Position numbers and translations under genes: made by a program. From Candidatus Parepulonipiscium sp. PG-Nun2H_MBin03 (lineage in GTDB: Bacteria; Bacillota; Clostridia; Lachnospirales; Cellulosilyticaceae), in the NCBI GenBank assembly GCA_001995005.1, contig MDJN01000134.1:1-44951 (forward strand): 44,951 nucleotides of DNA. Direction: 5' to 3'. The notes beneath the pieces were generated by a model, which ran no database searches, was not told where the DNA came from, and saw only the letters and a program-made list of their open reading frames with translations. Shown piece after piece: positions 17,713-27,241 of the stretch; the first letter of the stretch is position 1, and each line of letters opens with the position of its first letter.

Positions 17713-20265
17713 ATGTATAAATTTTATGTAAATGACGAGTTAGTAACTGCGGAAGAAGATGGCAAGTTATTACCTTTTCTAAGAAATGTCTGTCAACTAA
17801 AATCAGTTAAAGATGGATGTAGTGAGGGTGCTTGCGGAACGTGTATGGTAATTGTAGACGGTAAGGCAACAAAAGCTTGTATACCTAAATTATCAAAGTT
17901 AGATGGAAAACATATCATTACTGTTGAAGGATTATCCGATTTTGAAAAAGAGGTTTATGATACAACTTTCTCAGAAGCTGGAGCGGTACAATGTGGATTT
18001 TGTATACCTGGTATGGTAATATCTGCTAAGGCTTTGTTAGATGTAAATAATAATCCTACTAGAGATGAAATTGCATTTGCTATAAGAAATAATATCTGTA
18101 GATGTACAGGGTATAAGAAAATTATTGATGCTATAGAAAATGCAGCCAAAATGATAAGAGAAAACAAAGTAGTTAAAAAAGAATATGAGTGGAAAATTGG
18201 TGAATCTGTGCCACGTGTTGACGCTCGTGAAAAGATTTTAGGATACGGCGAATATACAGATGATATGGAAGTTGAAGGAATGCTTTATGGAAGTTGCGTT
18301 CGTTCAAAATACCCACGTGCAAAAGTATTACGCATAAATACTATGGAAGCTAAATTAACAAAAGGCGTCTCAGCAGTATTTACAGCAAAAGATATTAAAG
18401 GTGCGGTTAAGATAGGGCATCTTAAAAAAGATTGGGATGTATTAATTCCAGAAGGCCATATTACACATTATCTAGGTGATGCAATTGCCTTAGTAGTGGG
18501 AGAAACACCAGAGGCTGTTGAAGAAGGTAAAAAATTAGTAGAAGTTGAATACGAAGAATTACCGTTTGTAAGTAGTCCAGAAGAAGCTATGAAAGAAGAT
18601 GCACCTCTAGTTCACGAAGACGGAAATTTATTAGCAAGAAAATTTGTAAGCCGTGGAGATGCACGAGGAGCAATCGAAAAGTCTAAATTTGTTCTAACAG
18701 ATACATTCCACACACCATATACAGAGCATGCATTTTTGGAACCAGAGTGTAGCGTAGCAATTCCAGAAGAAGATGGTGGCATACACATTTATTCTAGTGA
18801 CCAAGGCGTATTTGATACAAGACATGAATGTGCCATGATGCTGGGGATTGACCCAGAGAAAGTAAAAGTTACTAACAAATTAGTTGGCGGTGGCTTTGGA
18901 GGAAAAGAAGACTTAGCGGTGCAACAACATGCAGCACTTGCAGCTTATTTGTTACAGTGTCCTGTAAAAGTAAAATTAACTAGACAAGAAAGTATACTAA
19001 TACATCCAAAAAGACATCCAATGGATATGAAATTTACAGTTGGTTGTGATGAAAATGGTATTATCCAAGGCGTTTTAGCAGATGTTATATCAGATACTGG
19101 TGCATATGCATCATTAGGTGGGCCTGTTTTAGAAAGAGCATGTACGCATGCGGCTGGGCCGTATAACTATCAAAATTTTGAGATAGAAGGAAAGGCGTAT
19201 TACACAAACAACCCTCCAGCTGGTGCATTCCGTGGATTTGGAGTTACACAAACATGTTTTGCCATAGAGATGTTATTAACTAAGATGGCAGAATTAGTAG
19301 GTATTTCGCCATGGGAGATAAGATATCGTAATGCAATACGCCCAGGTCAAGTGTTACCAAATGGACAGATTGTGGATGAAAGTACAGGATTGGTAGAAAC
19401 GCTAGAAGCTGTAAAAGAAATATATACAGAAAATCCACACGCAGGTATAGCTTGTGCTATGAAAAATGCTGGTGTTGGCGTTGGACTTAAAGATATTGGT
19501 AGATGTAAGCTAGAAATATCAGATAATAAAGTGCATGTAAGAATTGGTGCATCTGAGATAGGCCAAGGTATGAGTACAATATTTGTGCAGATAGTAGCAA
19601 CTCATACAGGATTAACACCAGAGAATATAAGTCATATTGCTTCTACTACAATTAATGCACCAGACTCAGGCACAACTTCAGGCTCTCGTCAAACTTTAAT
19701 AACTGGAGAAGCTGTTAGAAAGGCAAGTCTTGACTTAAAAGAAGATCTTAAGAATAATACTCTAGCAGAGCTAGAAGGCAAGGAGTATTATGCTGAATAT
19801 TATGAGGCGACTGACCCGTTAAATAGTGATAAGACTAACCCAAAATCTCATGTAGCATATGGTTATGCAACTCAAGTATGTATATTAAACGAAGAAGGCA
19901 AAGTGGAGAAAATTGTTGCCGCTCACGCTGTGGGTAGAGCTATGAATCCACTAGCTGTTGAGGGGCAAATAGAAGGTGGCGTAATTATGTCACTAGGGTA
20001 TGCCTTAACAGAACAATATCTATTACAAGAGTGTGCACCAAAATCAAGATTTGCAACATTAGGATTATTCAGAGCAAATCAAGTGCCAGATGTAGAAAGT
20101 ATTGTCATTGAAAAATCAGGATTAAACGTAGCACATGGGGCTATAGGAATTGGTGAGATTACGTCTATTCCAACAGCACCGGCAATTGCTGGAGCTTACT
20201 ATAAATTAGATGGTGAATTTAGAACGAGTCTACCTCTTGTAAATACACCTTATAAAAAACGCTAG
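17713..20265 (+). CDS. xdhD: Selenium-dependent xanthine dehydrogenase-type molybdenum hydroxylase, fused 2Fe-2S + Mo-binding domains (XdhD-like)
   Basis: DGCSEGACGTCMV and QCGFCIPGM/NICRCTGYKKI 2Fe-2S motifs; GGGFGGKEDLAVQ, GAFRGFG, GIGEITSIPTAPA; no FAD domain. Confidence 0.88.
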   Translation: MYKFYVNDELVTAEEDGKLLPFLRNVCQLKSVKDGCSEGACGTCMVIVDGKATKACIPKLSKLDGKHIITVEGLSDFEKEVYDTTFSEAGAVQCGFCIPGMVISAKALLDVNNNPTRDEIAFAIRNNICRCTGYKKIIDAIENAAKMIRENKVVKKEYEWKIGESVPRVDAREKILGYGEYTDDMEVEGMLYGSCVRSKYPRAKVLRINTMEAKLTKGVSAVFTAKDIKGAVKIGHLKKDWDVLIPEGHITHYLGDAIALVVGETPEAVEEGKKLVEVEYEELPFVSSPEEAMKEDAPLVHEDGNLLARKFVSRGDARGAIEKSKFVLTDTFHTPYTEHAFLEPECSVAIPEEDGGIHIYSSDQGVFDTRHECAMMLGIDPEKVKVTNKLVGGGFGGKEDLAVQQHAALAAYLLQCPVKVKLTRQESILIHPKRHPMDMKFTVGCDENGIIQGVLADVISDTGAYASLGGPVLERACTHAAGPYNYQNFEIEGKAYYTNNPPAGAFRGFGVTQTCFAIEMLLTKMAELVGISPWEIRYRNAIRPGQVLPNGQIVDESTGLVETLEAVKEIYTENPHAGIACAMKNAGVGVGLKDIGRCKLEISDNKVHVRIGASEIGQGMSTIFVQIVATHTGLTPENISHIASTTINAPDSGTTSGSRQTLITGEAVRKASLDLKEDLKNNTLAELEGKEYYAEYYEATDPLNSDKTNPKSHVAYGYATQVCILNEEGKVEKIVAAHAVGRAMNPLAVEGQIEGGVIMSLGYALTEQYLLQECAPKSRFATLGLFRANQVPDVESIVIEKSGLNVAHGAIGIGEITSIPTAPAIAGAYYKLDGEFRTSLPLVNTPYKKR

Positions 20266-20271
20266 GTTAAG

Positions 20272-20311
20272 ATAAGTGTGAGCGAGGGCTCTTTTGCTCA
20301 CACTTATTTTA
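20272..20311 (+). terminator. Intrinsic terminator-like hairpin
   Basis: ATAAGTGTGAGC / GCTCACACTTAT perfect 12 bp arms, then TTT. Confidence 0.75.
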
Positions 20312-20333
20312 GGTAAGTAATAAGGAGGCACCA

Positions 20334-21689
20334 ATGAAACATTTATTAAAAGGAGGAACAGTTGTAACAGGGGCAAACGCAACCAGAAATGACATATTAT
20401 TTGACGATGAAACAGGAAAAATATGCGAAGTCGGCTTAGATATAAAATATGATGAAGCAACGGTGACTGATGTGACTGGTAAACTGTTATTTCCAGGATT
20501 TATAGATGCTCATACACATTTTGACTTGGATGTGTGCGATACAACAACAGCTGATGATTTTGAGAGTGGAACAAAATCTGCCATTATAGGAGGCACAACC
20601 ACTATTATAGATTTTGCGACTCAAAATAAAGGGGAAACCCTAATTCAAGCATTGCAAAATTGGCATGATAAAGCAGATAATAAATGCTCAGCCGATTATG
20701 CCTTTCATATGGCAATATCCGATTGGAACGATACAACAGCAGCAGATATTAAAACTATGGTAGAAAAGGGAGTTACGTCATTTAAGTTATATATGACATA
20801 TCCGGCTATGGTAGTAAATGACAGAGAACTTTATGAAATTTTAAAGACAATAAAACAAGCAGGTGGAATAGTAGGAGTGCATTGCGAAAATATGGGTCTT
20901 ATAGATGCACTAGTAAAAGAGCAAAAAGCTTTAGGAAACCTTACGGTAAGTTCTCACCCAATTACAAGACCTGATTACGCAGAAGCGGAGGCAGTAAATA
21001 GGCTATTGAAAATAGCTAAAGTGGCAGATACCCCTGTGATTATCGTTCATCTTAGCTCTAAAAGGGCGTATGATGAGATAAAAGGCGACCAAACAGTATA
21101 TCTAGAAACTTGTCCACAATACCTTATATTAGATGATGAAGTATATAAAAATGGCCGTATAGAATATGCTTGTTCTCCACCTATTAGAAAAAGCGAAGAT
21201 AGAAAAACTCTATGGAAAGCTCTAGCAGATGGAAAAATCCATACTATAGCGACAGACCATTGCAGTTTTACGCTAGATCAAAAAGAAGTAGGTAGAGCAG
21301 ACTTTACAAAAATTCCAAACGGACTACCCGGAGTGGAGACACGTGCGATTTTATTATATACATTCGGAGTAGCTACAAAGAAAATTACGCTAGAACAGAT
21401 GTGTAAAGTATTGTCAGAAAATCCTGCTAAGTTATATGGATTATATCCAAACAAAGGCGTAATACAACAAGGAAGTGACGCAGATATAGTAGTGTGGGAA
21501 GACTTAAAATGGAAGATAGACGAAAAAGAGCAACATTCAAAAGCTGGGTATAGCCCGTATCATAATATGGACGTTTTAGGAAAGCCAATGAACGTATATT
21601 TAAGAGGGAAATTAATTGTACAAAATGGTAATATTATAAATGAAAAGCAAGGTGCATATCAAAAAAGAGTCGGAGGAAACTTATGTTAA
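20334..21689 (+). CDS. hyuA: D-hydantoinase / dihydropyrimidinase-like amidohydrolase
   Basis: FIDAHTHFDLDV, SFKLYMTYP carbamylated Lys motif, HCENMGLID; cluster context. Confidence 0.88.
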   Translation: MKHLLKGGTVVTGANATRNDILFDDETGKICEVGLDIKYDEATVTDVTGKLLFPGFIDAHTHFDLDVCDTTTADDFESGTKSAIIGGTTTIIDFATQNKGETLIQALQNWHDKADNKCSADYAFHMAISDWNDTTAADIKTMVEKGVTSFKLYMTYPAMVVNDRELYEILKTIKQAGGIVGVHCENMGLIDALVKEQKALGNLTVSSHPITRPDYAEAEAVNRLLKIAKVADTPVIIVHLSSKRAYDEIKGDQTVYLETCPQYLILDDEVYKNGRIEYACSPPIRKSEDRKTLWKALADGKIHTIATDHCSFTLDQKEVGRADFTKIPNGLPGVETRAILLYTFGVATKKITLEQMCKVLSENPAKLYGLYPNKGVIQQGSDADIVVWEDLKWKIDEKEQHSKAGYSPYHNMDVLGKPMNVYLRGKLIVQNGNIINEKQGAYQKRVGGNLC

Positions 21690-23014
21690 TAATAGGAAAT
21701 GGGAAAGTTATAACAAGAGATGATACACAACCGTTTATACAATGTGGAGCAGTTGTTATTGATGGGAATACAATTACAGATGTGGGAGAGCTCGAGGATA
21801 TAAAAAAGAAATACCCACAAGCTGAATTTTTAGATGCAAAAAACCAATTGATTATGCCAGCTTTTGTAAACACTCACGAGCATATATATAGTGCATTTGC
21901 AAGAGGGATGAGTATTAACAACTATAATCCAAATGGATTTTTGGATATTTTAGACGGCTTATGGTGGAATATTGATAGACACTTAAATTTAAAGCAAACT
22001 AATCTTAGTGCTATGGCGACTTATATAGAATGTATAAGAAATGGTGTAACTACTATATTTGATCATCATGCAAGCTATGGAGAAGTTGAAGGGTCACTAT
22101 TTGCTATAGGTGATGCAGCTAAAGAATGTGGTGTTCGTAGTTGTTTATGTTATGAAGTATCTGATAGAGATGGTAAGCAAGATGCTGCTATAAAAGAAAA
22201 TGTGGATTTTATTAACTATGCGTTAAAAGATGAAACTGAGATGCTGCGAGGAATGATGGGAATGCATGCATCATTTACAATCTCTGATAAGACTATGGAT
22301 AAGGCAGTTAGTGCAACTCCAGATGGCGTAGGCTTCCACATTCATGTTGCTGAAGGGATTGAAGACTTACATGATTCGCTGAAAAAATATGGCAAACGTA
22401 TTTTATACCGTTTGATGGACCACAATATTTTAGGAGAAAAAACCATAGCAGCACATTGTATATATGTAAATGATGCTGAAATAGAATTATTAAGACAAAC
22501 AGATACTATGGTAGTTCATAATCCAGAATCAAATATGGGTAATGCGTGCGGATGCCCTCCAACGCTTCATATATTTAACCATGGAGTGTTAACAGGATTA
22601 GGCACTGATGGTTATACACATGACATGATTGAGTCATATAAAGTTGCAAATATACTACACAAGCATAATCTTTGTGATGCAACAGTAGCATGGGGTGAGA
22701 TACCTGTTATGTTATTTGTAAATAACCCTATAATTGCAAATAGATATTTTAGTAAACCGCTAGGCATCCTAAAAAAAGGAGCAGCAGCAGATGTAATTAT
22801 ACTAGATTATGTTGCACCAACTCCTCTTAATGCAGATAATATTAACTCACACATTCTGTTTGGAATGACAGGGCGACACGTAGTAACTACTATTGGTAAC
22901 GGAAAAGTATTAATGAAAGACCGTGTATTACAACACTTAGACGAAGAAAAAATAATGGCAGATTGTCGAGCGTCAGCGGAACAATTAGCAAAATCTATTA
23001 ACAAAGGAGTATAG
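21683..23014 (+). CDS. ssnA: SsnA-type putative aminohydrolase
   Basis: VNTHEHIYSAFARGMS, GFHIHVAEG, LGTDGYTHDM; synteny with ygfK. Confidence 0.9.
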   Translation: MLIIGNGKVITRDDTQPFIQCGAVVIDGNTITDVGELEDIKKKYPQAEFLDAKNQLIMPAFVNTHEHIYSAFARGMSINNYNPNGFLDILDGLWWNIDRHLNLKQTNLSAMATYIECIRNGVTTIFDHHASYGEVEGSLFAIGDAAKECGVRSCLCYEVSDRDGKQDAAIKENVDFINYALKDETEMLRGMMGMHASFTISDKTMDKAVSATPDGVGFHIHVAEGIEDLHDSLKKYGKRILYRLMDHNILGEKTIAAHCIYVNDAEIELLRQTDTMVVHNPESNMGNACGCPPTLHIFNHGVLTGLGTDGYTHDMIESYKVANILHKHNLCDATVAWGEIPVMLFVNNPIIANRYFSKPLGILKKGAAADVIILDYVAPTPLNADNINSHILFGMTGRHVVTTIGNGKVLMKDRVLQHLDEEKIMADCRASAEQLAKSINKGV

Positions 23015-23017
23015 CAT

Positions 23018-25936
23018 ATGAGCGATATTATGATACCTATCCCATTTAAAAATTTATTAGATGAAATACTAAATGGTAAAGCGTTCGGAGTATATAGACC
23101 ATTTGTGCCAAAAAACACATGGGAGATATTTGGTAGAAAGCTTGAAACACCTATAGGACCCGCTGCGGGTCCGCAAACTCAACTTGCACAAAATCTTGTA
23201 GCATCTTATTATTCAGGAAGTAGATTTTTTGAATTGAAGACAGTACAAATTTTAGATGGTGAAGATTTGCCAGTAAGCAAACCTTGTATTTTAGCAGATG
23301 ATGAGTGTTATAACTGTGAATGGTCAACTGAACTATATGTTCCGCAGGCACAAGAGGAATATATAAAAGGTTGGTTCTTATTGGCTGTTATGGCTAAAGA
23401 GCGTGGACTCGGAGAAATTGATGGGTTCCAATTTAATATGAGTGTTGGATATGATTTAGATGGTATTAAGAGTGAAAAGATTAATACTTTTATAGACTCT
23501 ATGATGAATGCAGCTGATACTACTACTTTTAAAGAGTGTAAGCAATATTTATTAGATAATATTAATTTATTTAAACATTTAACGAAAGAAGATATAGAAA
23601 ATATTTCACCAAACATTTGTAATTCTATAACTTTATCAACATTGCACGGATGTCCTCCAGAAGAGATTGAAAGAATTGCAACATATTTAATTACTGAAAA
23701 AGGGCTGAATACATTTATTAAATGTAATCCAACTCTTTTAGGATATGAATATGCTAGACAATTATTAGATGATAGAGGATTTGATTATATTCAGTTTAGT
23801 GATTTCCACTTTAAAGATGACTTACAATATGAAGACGCAGTTCCTATGCTTAAGAGACTGCAAGGTGTCAGTGAAAAACGTAATCTACAGTTTGGAGTAA
23901 AAATTACAAATACATTCCCAGTTGATGTAACTCAAAATGAATTACCAAGCGAAGAGATGTATATGTCTGGTAAAGCACTGTATCCTCTTTCACTGGCAGT
24001 GGCAAAAAAATTGTCTGATTCATTTGAAGGAACGTTAAGAATTTCATATTCTGGTGGAGCAGACGCATTTAATATTAAAGATATTGTAGACGCAGGAATT
24101 TGGCCAGTTACAGTAGCAACAACAATATTAAAGCCGGGTGGATACCAAAGATTTGCACAATTATGTGAAAATGTGGAATGCAAAAAATTTACTAAGGTAG
24201 ACTATTTTGCAATATCAAAATTATTGGAAAATTCTATTAAGAGTAAGTTTTATTTAAAACCTATTAAGCCTATGGAGTCTAGAAAGCTTAAGAAAAAAGT
24301 ACCTCTAATTGACTGTTTTATAGCTCCTTGTAAGCAAGGATGCCCAATAAATCAAGACGTTACAGCATATTTAGACTTAGTTGGTAAAGACCAAAATGAT
24401 GAGGCTCTAAAAGTAATTGTAGAAAAAAATCCACTTCCATTTATTACAGGTACAATTTGTCCGCATAACTGTATGACAAAATGTACAAGAAATTTCTATG
24501 AAGAACCTGTTCATATTAGAGGACAAAAATTATTGGCGGCCGATAAAGGATTTACTAACTTTATAGCAAATATGCCAGCGGCTAAACCTAATAATGGTAA
24601 AACAGTATCAATAGTAGGAGGAGGGCCAGCAGGAATGTCGGCTGCATTTTTCCTAAGCCGTGCAGGATTTAGCGTGACAATATATGAAGCTACAGCAAAA
24701 TTAGGTGGAGTGGTGCGTAATGTTATTCCAGAGTTTAGAATTGAGTCACAACGCATAGATAAAGATGCACAGTTAATTCAAGCATATGGCGTAGATGTAA
24801 AATACAATACTAAGATAGAAGATATTACAAAGCTTGAAAGTGATGCAACTATTTTAGCGATAGGAGCATATGAAAAAGGTACGTTAAAATTAGAACAAGG
24901 CGAAACTATAAATGCAATAGATTTCCTTAAAGACTATAAACAAACTGATGGAAATTTAAACATTGGTAAAAATGTTGTAGTTATAGGAGGTGGTAACACT
25001 GCAATGGATACTGCTCGTGCAGCTAAAAAGACTGTAGGAGTTGAAAATGTATATCTTGTATATCGTAGAACAAAAAGATATATGCCAGCAGATGAGGAAG
25101 AATTAGTAATGGCGATAGAAGATGGCGTTGAATTTAAAGAGCTGCTTGCACCAAAGAGCTTAGAAAATGGTCAACTTATTGCAAACGTTATGAAACTTTC
25201 TGAGATGGACTCTTCTGGTAGAAGAGGTGTTGTTGCTACAGATGAGATAGTAAATATACCAGCAGACACTGTAATTGTGGCAGTTGGAGAGAAAATTCCA
25301 ACTAAGTTTTATGAGAAGAATAATTTAGAAACAGATAAGTGGGGGCAAGTTGTTGTAAACCCTGAAACACTAGAGAGCAAAATTAAAAATGTTTATGTAA
25401 TAGGAGATGGTCTGGCAGGTCCAGCTACTGTAGTAGAAGGTATACGAGATGCGAAATTGGCTGCTAATAGTATAGCAGGGTGCGAGTTATTTAAAGATTA
25501 TGTAGAAGTGAAAACTGATGAACAAATTTATGCTAAACGAGGAATTTTAGAAGTTGAAAAATGCGGTAAAGCAGAATCAGATAGATGTTTATCTTGTGGA
25601 GTGATTTGTGAAAATTGCGTAGAAGTCTGTCCTAACCGTGCTAATATGTCAATGACAGTAAACGGCAGACATCAAGTAGTTCATATAGACTCTATGTGTA
25701 ATGAATGTGGTAACTGCACAAGTTTTTGCCCATATGAAAGCTCTCCATATTTAGATAAATTCACATATTTTGAAGATGAGAAAGCTATGATGAATAGTAA
25801 AAATGAAGGCTTCATGTTTGTAGATGCAACTAAGTATAAGGTAAGACTATTAGGAGAGATTATAGAAAGTGATGTCAAAGATAAGATACCACAAATGCTA
25901 CATGAGTTAATAAACACTGCTAGGGAATTGGTATGA
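23018..25936 (+). CDS. ygfK: YgfK-type putative selenate reductase / Fe-S flavoprotein subunit
   Basis: CFIAPCKQGCPINQDV, SIVGGGPAGMSAAFFL, VVVIGGGNTAMDTAR, C-terminal CVEVCPNRAN and CNECGNCTSFCPYES; 972 aa. Confidence 0.92.
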   Translation: MSDIMIPIPFKNLLDEILNGKAFGVYRPFVPKNTWEIFGRKLETPIGPAAGPQTQLAQNLVASYYSGSRFFELKTVQILDGEDLPVSKPCILADDECYNCEWSTELYVPQAQEEYIKGWFLLAVMAKERGLGEIDGFQFNMSVGYDLDGIKSEKINTFIDSMMNAADTTTFKECKQYLLDNINLFKHLTKEDIENISPNICNSITLSTLHGCPPEEIERIATYLITEKGLNTFIKCNPTLLGYEYARQLLDDRGFDYIQFSDFHFKDDLQYEDAVPMLKRLQGVSEKRNLQFGVKITNTFPVDVTQNELPSEEMYMSGKALYPLSLAVAKKLSDSFEGTLRISYSGGADAFNIKDIVDAGIWPVTVATTILKPGGYQRFAQLCENVECKKFTKVDYFAISKLLENSIKSKFYLKPIKPMESRKLKKKVPLIDCFIAPCKQGCPINQDVTAYLDLVGKDQNDEALKVIVEKNPLPFITGTICPHNCMTKCTRNFYEEPVHIRGQKLLAADKGFTNFIANMPAAKPNNGKTVSIVGGGPAGMSAAFFLSRAGFSVTIYEATAKLGGVVRNVIPEFRIESQRIDKDAQLIQAYGVDVKYNTKIEDITKLESDATILAIGAYEKGTLKLEQGETINAIDFLKDYKQTDGNLNIGKNVVVIGGGNTAMDTARAAKKTVGVENVYLVYRRTKRYMPADEEELVMAIEDGVEFKELLAPKSLENGQLIANVMKLSEMDSSGRRGVVATDEIVNIPADTVIVAVGEKIPTKFYEKNNLETDKWGQVVVNPETLESKIKNVYVIGDGLAGPATVVEGIRDAKLAANSIAGCELFKDYVEVKTDEQIYAKRGILEVEKCGKAESDRCLSCGVICENCVEVCPNRANMSMTVNGRHQVVHIDSMCNECGNCTSFCPYESSPYLDKFTYFEDEKAMMNSKNEGFMFVDATKYKVRLLGEIIESDVKDKIPQMLHELINTARELV

Positions 25937-27186
25937 CATTTGCTCTAAAGGGCAATATATGCCACACCCCAGATAAAAAAATAGAGATTTATGAAAATAG
26001 TTATTTAATAGTAAAAGATACAAAAGTGGTAGGAATATTTGAAGATATACCACAGCAGTTTAAAGATATTGAGGTTAAAGACTATGGCAAAAATTTAATT
26101 TTGCCAGGTCTGACTGACCTACATGTGCATGCACCACAATATACATTTGCTGGTCTTGGGATGGATTTAGAGCTATTAGATTGGCTAAATACGCATACAT
26201 TTGTAGAAGAAGCAAATTATAGCAATTTAGAGTACGCTAATAAAGCGTATGAGATTTTTACTAATGATTTGAAATATTCTGCTACAACTAGAGCTTGCAT
26301 TTTTGCAACTTTGCATACACCAGCTACTAAAGTTTTGATGGATAAACTAGAACAAACGGGACTTATAACTTTTGTAGGCAAGGTTAATATGGACAGAAAT
26401 TCACCAGATACTTTAATTGAAGAGACAAATGAGTCTATAGAAGAAACTACTAAGTGGCTAGAATTAATAGATGGAAAATATAAATACACTAAACCTATTT
26501 TAACTCCAAGATTTATTCCATCTTGTACAGATGAACTGATGACTAAGTTAAAAGAAATTAGGGATAAATATGATTTGCCGGTACAATCTCATTTATCTGA
26601 AAATCCATCTGAAATAGAGTGGGTAAAAGAATTGTGTCCCACATCTTCTTCTTATGCAGATGCATATAGACAGTTTGGAATGCTATCAGGGTCTATTATG
26701 GCACACTGCGTACATTCAGATGAAGATGAACAACAAATGTTAAAGGAACAAAATGTATTTGTAGCTCATAGCCCACAGTCTAATATAGGCCTTTCTTCGG
26801 GTATTGCACCTGTAAGACAAATGCTAGACAAAGATATCAATGTAGGGCTTGCAAGTGACGTTGCAGGAGGATATTCAATATCTATATTTAAAGCAATGGC
26901 AGATGCCATTCAAGTGTCTAAACTTAGATGGAGATTAATTAACTCAGATGAAAAAGCACTTTCTATCGCGGAGGCATTTTATTTAGGTACAAAAGGTGGT
27001 GGAGCATTTTTTGGAAAAGTAGGAAGCTTTGAAGAAGATTATGATGCAGATATTTTAGTAATTGATGATGCTAAATTAAACGTTATTCGAGAGTTTACTG
27101 TTTCGCAACGAATTGAAAGACTTATATATATGAGTGAAGTCGTAGATATTAAAAGTAAATATGTAGCAGGTAGATGTATATTTTAA
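25933..27186 (+). CDS. guaD: Guanine deaminase-like amidohydrolase
   Basis: LPGLTDLHVHAPQY, VQSHLSENPSE, AHCVHSDEDE, GLASDVAGG; ATGA overlap with ygfK. Confidence 0.88.
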   Translation: MTFALKGNICHTPDKKIEIYENSYLIVKDTKVVGIFEDIPQQFKDIEVKDYGKNLILPGLTDLHVHAPQYTFAGLGMDLELLDWLNTHTFVEEANYSNLEYANKAYEIFTNDLKYSATTRACIFATLHTPATKVLMDKLEQTGLITFVGKVNMDRNSPDTLIEETNESIEETTKWLELIDGKYKYTKPILTPRFIPSCTDELMTKLKEIRDKYDLPVQSHLSENPSEIEWVKELCPTSSSYADAYRQFGMLSGSIMAHCVHSDEDEQQMLKEQNVFVAHSPQSNIGLSSGIAPVRQMLDKDINVGLASDVAGGYSISIFKAMADAIQVSKLRWRLINSDEKALSIAEAFYLGTKGGGAFFGKVGSFEEDYDADILVIDDAKLNVIREFTVSQRIERLIYMSEVVDIKSKYVAGRCIF

Positions 27187-27241
27187 TTGCTGGGTAATAC
27201 CCACAACACAAATTTCGCATACTTAGAAAGGAGCATCGACG

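Noticed and set aside
17713-20265. Selenocysteine in the selenium-dependent hydroxylase
   Set aside because: No in-frame TGA; this enzyme family is thought to use a selenium ligand at the Mo site rather than Sec
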